A stretch of 11,747 bases of DNA from Candidatus Gerdarchaeota archaeon (GCA_016840945.1 JAEORJ010000310.1:1-11747), one strand, 5' to 3'. Shown: positions 1 through 7,555, counted from the stretch's first letter. Notes: a model not told the origin generated them from the sequence alone. Numbers and translations are program-made.

Positions 1-1067
1 GCCATTTGTCCACTAAGAGCTAGGAAATAAGTCAATATTACTAATACTATATGTTGAACAAAAGCAAAAGTGAAGAGAAAAATAGCGTTGAAAACTATTC
101 CTATATAAAGAATGATTAATCTATTAATTCTATGACTGAATAATCCCACAAGTAAACTTACTATGGCTGCTAATAGAATGACTGCCCCTCCAATTATAGA
201 TAGATCTGTTTTTGTGTATCCTAAAGCATGCTCAATATAGATGAATAAATAAGGCATAGTGATTTGCGAACCAATGCCTGAAATTGCCATACTAAGAAAA
301 AGCAGATAGAGTATTTTATTATCTTTAATATTTTCAGGTTTAATGGTGTCAATTATTTCTTTGAAGTATGGTTTCTGCTTTTCTTTTTCCACTTGTATTT
401 CTTGAATAGTTTTTGTTGGCTCTTTGATCATTAATCCAGCTATCAATCCAAAAAGAGTTACTAATCCTCCCATGATGTAGAAAAAGACAAAATAACCAAA
501 CTGATCGATAACAATTCCTGCTAATCCTAAAGCAATTAGATTAGCTATTAAAATGGTAATTGAATTATAACCTTGGATGCGGTTTCTATTACTTGAATCA
601 GAAACATCAGTTAACCAAGCATTAAATGCTGAATCATTAGCTGTAGATCCAAAGAATGTCATAACAGCATCCACAATAACTACCATGACAACTGCAATAC
701 CAAGATTTTGTATTAATGCAACTGTAGGAAATATTGCTGTTATTATTCCCCATAAGATGTATCCAAATAAAATGTAGGGTTTACGTCGACCTAATTTAAT
801 ATTGGTTCTATCACTTAATGTTCCCATAAGTAAAGTGGTTATTGTTGCTGTTGCAGCACTTACAGCAACCATCCAAGCTATAGGCGCAGAGTTAGGGGTT
901 ATTTCATCATAAATGAAAGTATTAAACCAAGTATTCTCAATCGCCCAAGCAATCTGTCCTACTGTTCCTAACATAAAAACAATAGAAACAATACGAGCCC
1001 CAAGTTTAGTCACTTTAGGTTTCTCTTCAGAAGCAACCAATGTTAATTCGGGATTTTCATTTGACAT
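1..1067 (-). CDS. MFS/GPH-type sugar transporter (C-terminus cut by window edge)
   Basis: The reading frame is open from an ATG at 1067 down to the left edge, giving 355 codons without a stop. A cytosolic N-terminus of about 25 residues (starting MSNENPELT) is followed by hydrophobic segments, about ten of an expected twelve. Between helices 2 and 3 lies a classical MFS motif A, GTLSDRTNIKLGRRKP at residues 82-97, with the conserved Asp86, Arg87, Arg94 and Arg95. The N-terminal helix carrying an Ala-Trp-x-x-Glu-Asn pattern (residues 40-45) and the charged central loop (around residues 215-245) resemble the glycoside-pentoside-hexuronide/SLC45-like branch, which imports sugars by cation symport. 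The divergent neighbour is a GH2 glycosidase, so import of a galactoside or related glycoside is the natural inference; the substrate is not readable. The start lies about 26 bases from a TATA-like element, suggesting a leaderless mRNA. The last transmembrane helices and the stop codon lie outside the window. Confidence 0.9.
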   Translation of the reverse strand, partial: MSNENPELTLVASEEKPKVTKLGARIVSIVFMLGTVGQIAWAIENTWFNTFIYDEITPNSAPIAWMVAVSAATATITTLLMGTLSDRTNIKLGRRKPYILFGYILWGIITAIFPTVALIQNLGIAVVMVVIVDAVMTFFGSTANDSAFNAWLTDVSDSSNRNRIQGYNSITILIANLIALGLAGIVIDQFGYFVFFYIMGGLVTLFGLIAGLMIKEPTKTIQEIQVEKEKQKPYFKEIIDTIKPENIKDNKILYLLFLSMAISGIGSQITMPYLFIYIEHALGYTKTDLSIIGGAVILLAAIVSLLVGLFSHRINRLIILYIGIVFNAIFLFTFAFVQHIVLVILTYFLALSGQM

Positions 1068-1090
1068 AAAGTTGTTATTACCATTTGATA

Positions 1091-1097
1091 ATTAAAT
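1091..1097 (-). promoter_or_regulatory. TATA-like box of the sugar transporter
   Basis: Read on the minus strand this is an ATTTAAT-type element centred near 1093, about 26 bases upstream of the ATG at 1067. That is where an archaeal TATA box would sit for a leaderless transcript. The match is weak because the surrounding sequence is all A/T. Confidence 0.4.
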
Positions 1098-1144
1098 TTT
1101 TTTAGAATCCAATTTAATAATGAAATAATTCTTTCCCAAAAACA

Positions 1145-1151
1145 TTATATT
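1145..1151 (+). promoter_or_regulatory. TATA box of the GH2 gene, leaderless geometry
   Basis: TTATATT is centred 26 bases upstream of the ATG at 1174, which places the expected transcription start on or next to the start codon. No Shine-Dalgarno motif lies between the box and the ATG. The stretch 1098-1144, between this box and the divergent transporter box, is the natural place for a shared operator. It contains a loose AGAAT (1104-1108) / ATTCT (1128-1132) inverted pair. Confidence 0.6.
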
Positions 1152-1173
1152 TTCTTTTCTCTTTAAGCAAATT

Positions 1174-2988
1174 ATGTCTGAAGAAATCAATTGGTCAAAA
1201 AAAGACGCAACATTACAAACTCCTTGGTTTGATAAAGTGACACATGAGAAACCTTTTCCGGAATATCCGCGACCTCAATTGACTCGAGAGAAGTGGATGA
1301 ATCTAAATGGTTTGTGGAATTATAAGATTACTTCTAGAAACGTTAAAAATGTAGATAATTTTGAAGGAAAAATATTGGTTCCTTTTCCGTTGGAATCACC
1401 ATTATCAGGTGTCAAAAGACAGCTATATCCAAAACAAAGATTGTGGTATCAAAGAACATTTACTATACCTAAAGATTGGTATAATGGCAGAATAATACTT
1501 CATTTTGGAGCTGTTGATTGGGAATGTGAAGTTTGGCTAAATGATTTAGAGGTAGGTCAACATAAAGGAGGTTACACACCATTTTCATTTGAAATTACTG
1601 ACCAGTTAAATCTCACATCTGAAAATAAATTAACAATTATTGTATTTGATCCTTCAGAAAAAGGAAAACAACCTTCAGGGAAACAGTGGTTGAAACCTAA
1701 CATCGTTTTTTATACAACTATTTCGGGTATTTGGCAAACAGTTTGGTTAGAAAGTGTTCCTAAGAATTACATAGGCAGTATTAAGATAACTCCTGATTTT
1801 GATTCAAACATTCTTTACCTTTCAACTATAATTAATCTCTCAACTACTGAAAAAAATCCAGATGATTTTCATATTTTAGCGAAAATTTTGGATAATAAGA
1901 AAACAATCATTGAGATTTCTGGCAATATCGATTCTGAAATTAAAATAGATTTACCCCCATTAATAGAATGGTCACCTGAAAACCCTAAATTATATGATTT
2001 AGAAATTAGCTTAATGAGTAGTAATCAAACGTTAGATGTGATTGGCTCTTATTTTGCTATGCGCAAATTTAGTATAGAACCCGATTCAAAAGGAGTAACG
2101 CGTTTTCATCTAAATAATAAACCATATTTTATGCTGGGATTGCTTGATCAAGGTTACTGGCCAGATGGGTTATACACTGCACCAACAGATGAAGCTCTTC
2201 GTTGGGATATTGAGCTTACTAAAGATTATGGGTTCAATACCATTCGTAAACATTTGAAAGTCGAACCAGCAAGATGGTACCATTATTGTGATAAACTGGG
2301 TGTACTAGTTTGGCAAGATATGATAAATGGTGGAGGTAAAATAGGGATCATACCTCAATTTCTGTTTTATAGTATGGGTATGACTTTTAAGGACACTAGA
2401 TGTTATTGGAAGTCTGGTCAAGGAAATAAAAACCGGAGAGATAATTTTGAACGAGAATTGATGGAACTAATAAATTCTCTCTATAATGTTCCTTCAATTT
2501 GTATCTGGGTTCCATTTAACGAAGCTTGGGGTCAGTTTGATTCCCTTAGAATTAACAATTGGTTAAAGGATTGTGATACTACTCGATTAGTTGATCATGC
2601 TAGTGGTTGGTTTGATCAAGGTGGTGGTGATTTTATTAGTGTACACAATTATAAAGACAGTTTCAAAATGCCTGAGAAATTTGATTATCGAGCTGTAATA
2701 CTCTCTGAAACAGGTGGTTATACTTTAATGATACCTGACCATAGCTGGAATCCTAAGAAAAAATATGGTTATAAGAAAATCCATTCTGAAGATGAATTAG
2801 AGAGCTGCTATGAAAATTTGGTTAATACAATATTATTACCCTCAAAAAATGAGGGTTTAAGCGGTGTTATTTATACTCAAACAACAGATGTTGAAATCGA
2901 ATATAATGGCTTAGTTACTTATGACCGCAAGTATAAGAAAATGGTTGCAGCTAAAATAAAAGCCTTGAATCAAAAACTAATAAAATAA
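1174..2988 (+). CDS. Glycoside hydrolase family 2 (beta-galactosidase-like)
   Basis: A complete 604-residue enzyme, close to the size of E. coli beta-glucuronidase and much shorter than LacZ. The order is an N-terminal jelly-roll sugar-binding domain (about residues 15-195), an immunoglobulin-like sandwich (about 200-300) and a TIM barrel (about 305-600). The general acid/base is Glu450 in FNEAWGQ and the nucleophile is Glu512 in LSETGGY. RKHLKVEP and VWQDM are further GH2 barrel landmarks. There is no signal peptide, so it acts in the cytosol as a retaining exo-glycosidase. The Asn-x-Lys motif by which beta-glucuronidases bind the carboxylate is absent: the equivalent place reads Glu576-Tyr577-Asn578 before GLVTYDRK. 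A glucuronidase is therefore unlikely, and a galactosidase or another neutral-sugar activity is preferred. It diverges from a sugar transporter, so import followed by hydrolysis is the likely pathway. The exact sugar is unknown. Confidence 0.93.
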   Translation: MSEEINWSKKDATLQTPWFDKVTHEKPFPEYPRPQLTREKWMNLNGLWNYKITSRNVKNVDNFEGKILVPFPLESPLSGVKRQLYPKQRLWYQRTFTIPKDWYNGRIILHFGAVDWECEVWLNDLEVGQHKGGYTPFSFEITDQLNLTSENKLTIIVFDPSEKGKQPSGKQWLKPNIVFYTTISGIWQTVWLESVPKNYIGSIKITPDFDSNILYLSTIINLSTTEKNPDDFHILAKILDNKKTIIEISGNIDSEIKIDLPPLIEWSPENPKLYDLEISLMSSNQTLDVIGSYFAMRKFSIEPDSKGVTRFHLNNKPYFMLGLLDQGYWPDGLYTAPTDEALRWDIELTKDYGFNTIRKHLKVEPARWYHYCDKLGVLVWQDMINGGGKIGIIPQFLFYSMGMTFKDTRCYWKSGQGNKNRRDNFERELMELINSLYNVPSICIWVPFNEAWGQFDSLRINNWLKDCDTTRLVDHASGWFDQGGGDFISVHNYKDSFKMPEKFDYRAVILSETGGYTLMIPDHSWNPKKKYGYKKIHSEDELESCYENLVNTILLPSKNEGLSGVIYTQTTDVEIEYNGLVTYDRKYKKMVAAKIKALNQKLIK

Positions 2989-3011
2989 AAAACATAAATT
3001 TCATAATTTTA

Positions 3012-4130
3012 TTATAAGTGCTTCACTATATTATCAATCATAAAGTCATAGCTAATTTTCCAATTTACTTTCTCAGTATCAAAAGTTTTATCCCACAAGC
3101 CATAAAATTCTGTGTATTTGTAATCGATATTATAGAGTTCGTAATTTGGGCATACATTCCAAATAAAATTATTAAATTCACTTAAATGAGCTGGTGGAGC
3201 TCGTATATACCAGAAAAATCCATCATCGGTTAAGAAATAATTGCTACGAAATGGAAAACGAAGTTCCTTGTTTGAGATATTGTTGTTGATATAATTATAT
3301 ATTTTATAGGCTAATTTATCATTGCAATATCCCCGAATAATGATTGATTGATAGAGATGAAAAAGCGTCCATTGCAAATTTATTCGATAATATTTGATTA
3401 TATTTTCTTTTAAAAATCGGATCCGTCTACTTACTCTTTGAGCATTGCCTTCTTCAGGTTTTAAACCTATTTTTTTCATTATATCAACATTTTTTCGTCG
3501 AGCATTTATAGTTAATTCAGCTAATAATTTTATATCTAACTCGGTTAGTTCATTGAGAATAGATTTCTCTTGATTAGTTATGATTGGGATATTGTCAGAA
3601 GCATTTTGAAATTGCTTTTGCCAATTATCCCAATCAAATACCCAATAACCTTTTTCCTGGTTCCAAGAAGATAATGAAGAACTAATTCTAATTGGTTCAA
3701 TGTTAGGCTTTCTTTTGATAAGTTGAAAATTATCAATAATTCCTTTGTTTACTAAAATTCCAGATAATTCTTCAATGTAGTTAAGGCCATTATTTGGAGC
3801 TCTAAATTGTAAATAAAGACCATTTTTGAATCCATTGCACCTTGCACGATAAATTATGTATGGGTGATAATAGCAGAATTTTTCTTCTAATGTTTTTAAA
3901 GCCTTAGTATTTTTTACCTCATAGAAAAAATCAAAGATCTCTAATCCTAAAAGACTATTTTTTAGATCAATGTTTACACCATGAAAAAGTTTGTATTCTT
4001 TTTCCAGTCGCTCTATCCTAGCTGAGATATTTGATACACTCATGCCAATGAATTCAGCAATCTGACTTAATTTAGCTAAGGGGTCATTTTGAAGATATAG
4101 TAATATTTCCATGTCCTTAGCATCAATCAT
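3012..4130 (-). CDS. Double Lrp/AsnC-like transcriptional regulator (two HTH-RAM units in one chain)
   Basis: A 372-residue protein, more than twice the usual 150-160 of Lrp/AsnC proteins. Residues 1-48 form an AsnC-type helix-turn-helix: IDAKDMEILLYLQ, then IAEFIGMSVSNISARIERLE. A beta/alpha region resembling the RAM effector-binding domain follows (about 50-140), then a tryptophan-rich linker (about 150-180). Residues about 195-245 form a second, more divergent HTH (LTELDIKLLAELTINAR ... VSRRIRFLKENI) followed by a second RAM-like domain (about 250-345). It is probably a DNA-binding regulator in which one chain replaces a dimer. It converges on the GH2 gene with 23 bases between the stops. 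It starts 28 bases after the exported-protein gene, close enough for co-transcription, but an ATAAAAAT-like box near 4158 could give it its own leaderless promoter. Target and ligand cannot be read. Confidence 0.8.
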   Translation of the reverse strand: MIDAKDMEILLYLQNDPLAKLSQIAEFIGMSVSNISARIERLEKEYKLFHGVNIDLKNSLLGLEIFDFFYEVKNTKALKTLEEKFCYYHPYIIYRARCNGFKNGLYLQFRAPNNGLNYIEELSGILVNKGIIDNFQLIKRKPNIEPIRISSSLSSWNQEKGYWVFDWDNWQKQFQNASDNIPIITNQEKSILNELTELDIKLLAELTINARRKNVDIMKKIGLKPEEGNAQRVSRRIRFLKENIIKYYRINLQWTLFHLYQSIIIRGYCNDKLAYKIYNYINNNISNKELRFPFRSNYFLTDDGFFWYIRAPPAHLSEFNNFIWNVCPNYELYNIDYKYTEFYGLWDKTFDTEKVNWKISYDFMIDNIVKHL

Positions 4131-4158
4131 TTGTTAGTTCACAAACCTTTTACCATTT

Positions 4159-4641
4159 TTATGTTATACATATTATTGCTTCGGGGTCTCCATTTCCTAT
4201 TCCTGTCGGGGGATCAAAAGAATATGTGCTAAAACTATAAAGCAGCATATCTTGATATACTGCCAATCCGGTTAATTCACAGGTGTACCAACCTGATACT
4301 GTAGCAGTATTAAATGCCGTAATTACTATTGTTTTATCGGGACCAGTAAATTGCACAGTTTCTTGGAAAGAAAACTTATAGATTGTACCTGTGGGTAATG
4401 TAACATCAAGGTATAGGAATAATAAGGCATAACCTTGAAAATTTGCATCTAGATTAGCTATTACTTTAATATCATCTTCAAAGCTATCATTATCAAAATT
4501 ACCATAGTAAGCATCAGTTATATGTAAAGTAATAGTTTCCCCCAGGGAATTTACTTGTATTGATTTGTTAACAGAAAAGCTAAAAAAAACAACAAGTAGG
4601 ATAAATCCCATCGATATAAGAGTTTTATTTTTCGTTTTCAT
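4159..4641 (-). CDS. Small exported protein with an acidic DxD loop, function unknown
   Basis: A 160-residue protein. Residues 1-7 are Lys-rich (MKTKNKT) and residues 8-24 are strongly hydrophobic, giving a Sec-type signal peptide or single membrane anchor. The rest is beta-strand-rich with alternating aromatic and hydrophobic residues, suggesting one extracytoplasmic immunoglobulin-like sandwich. The run Asp50-Asn-Asp52-Ser-Phe-Glu-Asp56-Asp57 resembles Ca-binding DxDxD loops of EF-hand, dockerin or FG-GAP repeats, although the usual glycine is missing. Two cysteines occur, in WYTCELTG and in the last residues (IICIT). I do not recognise the family. The start is well supported: GAAGGT (4649-4654) lies 7 bases upstream of the ATG and a TATA-like box lies at 4675-4687. 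The regulator gene follows 28 bases downstream on the same strand. Confidence 0.65.
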   Translation of the reverse strand: MKTKNKTLISMGFILLVVFFSFSVNKSIQVNSLGETITLHITDAYYGNFDNDSFEDDIKVIANLDANFQGYALLFLYLDVTLPTGTIYKFSFQETVQFTGPDKTIVITAFNTATVSGWYTCELTGLAVYQDMLLYSFSTYSFDPPTGIGNGDPEAIICIT

Positions 4642-4648
4642 ATAATAT

Positions 4649-4687
4649 ACCTTCAGTGTTGATATTTTTTTCTATTTATTTATATAT
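4649..4687 (-). promoter_or_regulatory. TATA box and Shine-Dalgarno motif of the exported-protein gene
   Basis: On the minus strand, TATATAAATA (4675-4687) would start transcription near 4656. That leaves a leader of about 15 bases containing GAAGGT (4649-4654), spaced 7 bases from the ATG at 4641. This is a short-leader promoter, unlike the leaderless GH2 gene. Confidence 0.5.
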
Positions 4688-4771
4688 CGTATTGGAATTT
4701 ATCCATTCGCTTGTTTATATAGCTTCCGATAAAAATATCCGCTTGCGTATCCTTTTCCTGTGCTCGGATTT

Positions 4772-5029
4772 TCACAGAGAATTGAAAATGTTCGGTATGA
4801 ATCTCAGAAGATTATTTTTGTTGCTATTATTAAGCTCGATCTTTTTGTGAATCGTTTTTGTCTCGCAATAAGTTACAGTTAAATTGCACTTTGAACAACT
4901 CATTTCGATAAGAATTTTTGCTTCTGATTTTGTGTAAGTAATAATGGGGGGACCACGGTTTCCACAGACGGGGCAAATAGTATCCCAGTATTCAGCCTTT
5001 ATTTGTTTAACTATTTTTCTCTTCTGCAA
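4772..5029 (-). CDS. Small zinc-ribbon protein, TTG start
   Basis: An 85-residue protein. Cys19-Pro-Val-Cys22-Gly and Cys45-Ser-Lys-Cys48 form two zinc knuckles 22 residues apart, the pattern of a single zinc ribbon. Such domains bind nucleic acids or proteins. The N-terminus is basic (KRKIVKQIK), and the C-terminal 30 residues are Asn/Lys-rich and probably unstructured. The start is TTG, supported by GGAG 8 bases upstream (5038-5041) and by an in-frame stop 15 bases before the TTG. No other start codon falls in between. An opposite-strand frame at 4656-4850 overlaps it and is rejected because the cysteine pattern is conserved-looking here. It has no close partner: 130 bases separate it from the next minus-strand gene. 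The function is unknown. Confidence 0.65.
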   Translation of the reverse strand: MQKRKIVKQIKAEYWDTICPVCGNRGPPIITYTKSEAKILIEMSCSKCNLTVTYCETKTIHKKIELNNSNKNNLLRFIPNIFNSL

Positions 5030-5336
5030 TTTTGATTCTCCAGATTATTTCCTTCTCATCTCCACACATTTTCAATGCTTAGAGTGAATTTGATTTATTA
5101 TTACTATACAATATAATCTATTAAAGACTTAAAAAGGTTGTTATTATTTTCTATTCAATATATAAATTAACAGAAAAAAATCCATTAACTACATTCATCA
5201 ATATTTTGTTAAGAAAATCTCAATTCTTCCCTTTTACTTTGCTTAAGAAACCTTGAAAATCTACTAAACTTTTTTAATTAGGAAAGAGAAAGATTCTTGG
5301 GTAATAATAGATATATAATTATTGAGGGTGAGTTTG
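5030..5336. other. Intergenic region between the zinc-ribbon gene and the HEAT gene
   Basis: About 307 bases with no convincing coding frame. It should hold the divergent promoters of the two flanking genes. TATA-like elements on the plus strand are TTTTTAATT (about 5270-5278) and ATATATAATT (5311-5320); a weak minus-strand one is near 5094-5100. GAGGGTGA at 5324-5331 is the ribosome-binding site of the HEAT gene. I see no RNA gene or strong hairpin. Confidence 0.5.
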
Positions 5337-5843
5337 TTGGATAACGATGTTCCACAAGCCCAGATGAGTCGTGAGGAAGTTAAACAGTATCTTAAGGATT
5401 TAAAATCTGGTGATACAAAATCACGCGCCGTTGCTGCATATATGTTAGGTACCATTAGTAAAGAGGATAAAAATATTAGACAATCATTGATCAAAGCGTT
5501 AAAGGATAAAAATTGGGAAGTGCGAAAGTGGGCTGCACTTTCTTTGGGCGAAATGGGCGAAAGAGATAGTCAATTAATACCTATCCTGATACAAATTTTA
5601 CGTCGGGATGATAGTAAAGAATTCAGAAGTCATGCTGCTATTATTTTGGGTGAATTTGAAAAACGCGCAGTCCCTGCTATTCCATCACTGAATGATGCTA
5701 TGAAAGATGATAACACTCGAGTGAGGGAATGGGCATGTTGGGCTATTAATAAAATAGCTGGCCAAACAAGTTGTTTTGATCGGGAACCATCTGAAATAAG
5801 ACCTAAATTAAGTGATAGATTACGAATTGTCCGTGAAGAATAG
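5337..5843 (+). CDS. Small HEAT-repeat protein (first of two paralogues)
   Basis: Made almost entirely of about four HEAT/PBS-lyase-like helical repeats, each with a spacing and signature such as VRKWAALSLGEMG and VREWACWAINKIAG. Alpha-solenoids of this kind act as protein-binding scaffolds, and no catalytic residues are expected. A charged C-terminal tail of about 25 residues (SEIRPKLSDRLRIVREE) follows the last repeat. TTG at 5337 is chosen as start because GAGGGTGA at 5324-5331 is spaced 5 bases from it; TTG 5322, GTG 5328 and TTG 5334 are in-frame alternatives that would overlap or crowd that site. This gives about 168 residues. It has no signal peptide, so it is cytosolic. A similar protein lies at 10562-11050. 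The partner is unknown; the downstream reductase has its own TATA box, so an operon is not implied. Confidence 0.85.
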   Translation: MDNDVPQAQMSREEVKQYLKDLKSGDTKSRAVAAYMLGTISKEDKNIRQSLIKALKDKNWEVRKWAALSLGEMGERDSQLIPILIQILRRDDSKEFRSHAAIILGEFEKRAVPAIPSLNDAMKDDNTRVREWACWAINKIAGQTSCFDREPSEIRPKLSDRLRIVREE

Positions 5844-5890
5844 CTATTAATTTATAACAGTTTGAAATCCTCAACTAGTAAAAGTAAGAT

Positions 5891-5900
5891 TTTATAAAAA
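5891..5900 (+). promoter_or_regulatory. TATA box that decides the start of the RibD-C-like gene
   Basis: TTTATAAAAA is centred near 5895 and predicts a transcription start near 5921. An in-frame TTG at 5906 would then lie upstream of the transcript, so the ATG at 5936 is the start. Confidence 0.5.
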
Positions 5901-5935
5901 TAACTTTGATAAATAACTGTGAGTGTAATATTTTT

Positions 5936-6574
5936 ATGAAAGTGATTATGCATAATTCTGTCAGTTTAGATATGTCAATGAAATATCTAAATGTCGATTT
6001 AAAAACTCATTATTCAATTGTTGAAAAATTTAAACCTGATATATATCTTTTTGGTTCATCAACAGCTTTAGAAGCAATAAATGATCCTAGACCAGAAACT
6101 CCAGATGATTTTATAAAGCCTGTAAAAAAAGGTCCGTATTGGGCTATTGTTGATAGTAAAGGTCGTTTGGAAAATTTGCTTCATAATTTTCGGCAATCTA
6201 ATTTAGTTGGCAATCTTATAATATTGATCTCTGATAAAACCCCTAAAGTATATATAGATTACTTGAAAAAACGTGATTATTATTTTTTAATTACTGGTAA
6301 AGATTTTGTGGATTATAAAGAAGCATTCAAACTTTTAGAAATTATGTATAATGCTAAAACAATTGTTGTTGATAGTGGTGGTAAATTAAATCATTATTTA
6401 ATTAAAAACAATTTAGTAGATGAGATAAGTTTAGTGATAACCCCTGAAATTTTAGGAAAAGATAATTGCATAAACCTCTTCAGAGAGGTAAATAATCAAG
6501 TTAGATTAGAATTACTTCAATATAAAAAGGTCAATGATTATTTATGGGTTACTTATAAAATAATATACAGCTAA
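5936..6574 (+). CDS. RibD C-terminal / dihydrofolate-reductase-fold reductase
   Basis: A protein of 212 residues from the ATG at 5936, about the size of stand-alone archaeal RibD-C-type reductases. The N-terminus MKVIMHNSVSLD matches the first strand and substrate loop of the family (usually SLDG; here SLDM). FKPDIYLFGSSTAL is the following helix-strand. The DSGGKLNHYLI stretch with Gly148-Gly149, then LVDEIS and ITPEILG, matches the NADPH-binding end of the fold. Family members reduce the ribose of a riboflavin precursor with NADPH, and many paralogues have other or unknown substrates. No other riboflavin gene is nearby and the substrate-loop glycine is replaced, so a true riboflavin role is uncertain; a general pyridine-nucleotide reductase is equally likely. 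The SDR gene follows 57 bases downstream with its own promoter. Confidence 0.75.
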   Translation: MKVIMHNSVSLDMSMKYLNVDLKTHYSIVEKFKPDIYLFGSSTALEAINDPRPETPDDFIKPVKKGPYWAIVDSKGRLENLLHNFRQSNLVGNLIILISDKTPKVYIDYLKKRDYYFLITGKDFVDYKEAFKLLEIMYNAKTIVVDSGGKLNHYLIKNNLVDEISLVITPEILGKDNCINLFREVNNQVRLELLQYKKVNDYLWVTYKIIYS

Positions 6575-6600
6575 TTCAAACACAGAAATTAAATCACATT

Positions 6601-6610
6601 TAATATATAC
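6601..6610 (+). promoter_or_regulatory. TATA box of the SDR gene
   Basis: TAATATATAC is centred about 26 bases upstream of the ATG at 6632, so the message could be leaderless. A GGAG at 6618-6621 lies 10 bases before the ATG. It would serve only transcripts arriving from the upstream reductase gene, allowing both independent and read-through expression. Confidence 0.5.
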
Positions 6611-6631
6611 TATTAATGGAGTAAGATATCT

Positions 6632-7465
6632 ATGAAACTTGAAAATGAAACAGCTATTGTTACTGGCTCAACAACAGGAATAGGACGAACAATAGCAGAA
6701 TTTTTACTAAAAGAGGGTTGTAAAGTTACAATTTGTTCTCGAACAGAAGAGAAAGTAAAGAAAGCAGTAACTGAATTGAAGAAACAATATGGTGATTCAG
6801 TAATTGGTTTTAGTTGTGATGTAACAAATCCTGATGATATAGATAATATTGTTAAGAAAACAATCGATGCTTTTGGTTCAGTAAGAATATTAATAGCAAA
6901 TGCTGGTATAAATTCTATTTATGGCCCTTTAAATTGCTTGACGACTGAAAGCACAAATATACATGCTCAAAAAACCATTGGAACAAATCTTATTGGTGTT
7001 ATAAATGCTGTATCTGCAGTCCTACCTCAAATGAGTCAGCAAAAATATGGTCGAATTATAACATTATCTGGTGGAGGAGTAGATCGTCCAATTGAGCATA
7101 TGACTATTTATTCTGCTTCTAAAGGTGGTGTAGTTACTTTCTCAAAATGTTTGGCATTAGAACTTGCTGCATTGGAAGGTGATATCAAAATTAATATCTT
7201 TCATCCGGGTCTTATAAGAACCGACTTAATGAGCAATGTTAATTGTGTACCAAATTGGAAAACACCTGAAGAGATTGAAGAATCGCTGGATTTCACATTA
7301 GATTATCTTGGTGGTGATATTAAGAAAAGGTGCAGTAAGGTTATTCCCTTTGTTACCCCTAGTTGTAAATCAAACGGCAAAGTGTTTCATGGTTTTTCAG
7401 TCTTCAAAACAATCGTTAGAGCAATAAAAATGCAACGAGCTCTAAAGAAAAGAAATCAGGAATAA
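6632..7465 (+). CDS. Short-chain dehydrogenase/reductase (SDR), NADP-type
   Basis: A 277-residue classical SDR. The cofactor motif is TGSTTGIG (residues 11-18), and Arg in the CSRTEE stretch after the second strand favours NADP(H) over NAD(H). The adenine-ring pocket is CDVT and NAG is in LIANAGIN. The catalytic tetrad is complete: Asn119, Ser146, Tyr160 and Lys164 (YSASK). Ser to Tyr is 14 residues rather than the more usual 13, a one-residue insertion in the GGGVDRPIEH loop. HPGLIRTDL is the usual segment after the sixth strand. The chain continues about 35-40 residues past the core in a basic tail (about 235-277, ending KKRNQE), longer than in typical 245-255-residue members. It oxidises or reduces a hydroxyl/carbonyl group in the cytosol; the substrate is unknown. 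A TTTTTTT run at 7490-7496 may end its transcript. Confidence 0.92.
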   Translation: MKLENETAIVTGSTTGIGRTIAEFLLKEGCKVTICSRTEEKVKKAVTELKKQYGDSVIGFSCDVTNPDDIDNIVKKTIDAFGSVRILIANAGINSIYGPLNCLTTESTNIHAQKTIGTNLIGVINAVSAVLPQMSQQKYGRIITLSGGGVDRPIEHMTIYSASKGGVVTFSKCLALELAALEGDIKINIFHPGLIRTDLMSNVNCVPNWKTPEEIEESLDFTLDYLGGDIKKRCSKVIPFVTPSCKSNGKVFHGFSVFKTIVRAIKMQRALKKRNQE

Positions 7466-7489
7466 GATTCAAAGATTTCTTTTCAATAA

Positions 7490-7496
7490 TTTTTTT
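7490..7496 (+). terminator. T-run after the SDR gene
   Basis: Seven consecutive T residues lie 25 bases past the SDR stop. Archaeal terminators often consist of a T-run alone. The composition is T-rich in general, so this is only moderately supported. Confidence 0.4.
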
Positions 7497-7555
7497 AGAT
7501 AAATATTAATTCTATTAATGAATGATAATTACCTAACAATTTAGCTATTTAGGAA

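Noticed and set aside
577..1095. Plus-strand short frames at 577-777 and 913-1095
   Set aside because: They lie antisense inside the MFS transporter, whose minus-strand frame is open over its full length with clear motif A.
4656..4850. Hydrophobic 64-residue plus-strand frame
   Set aside because: It overlaps the promoter of the exported-protein gene and the end of the zinc-ribbon gene, has no ribosome-binding site, and its hydrophobicity follows from T-rich sequence.
5264..5494. Minus-strand 76-residue frame
   Set aside because: It overlaps the HEAT gene antisense and has no recognisable motif or start signal.
7505..7519. ATTAAT-TCT-ATTAAT symmetric motif upstream of corA, considered as a regulator site
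   Set aside because: ATTAAT is self-complementary and common in this AT-rich sequence; no second copy with the same spacing was seen.
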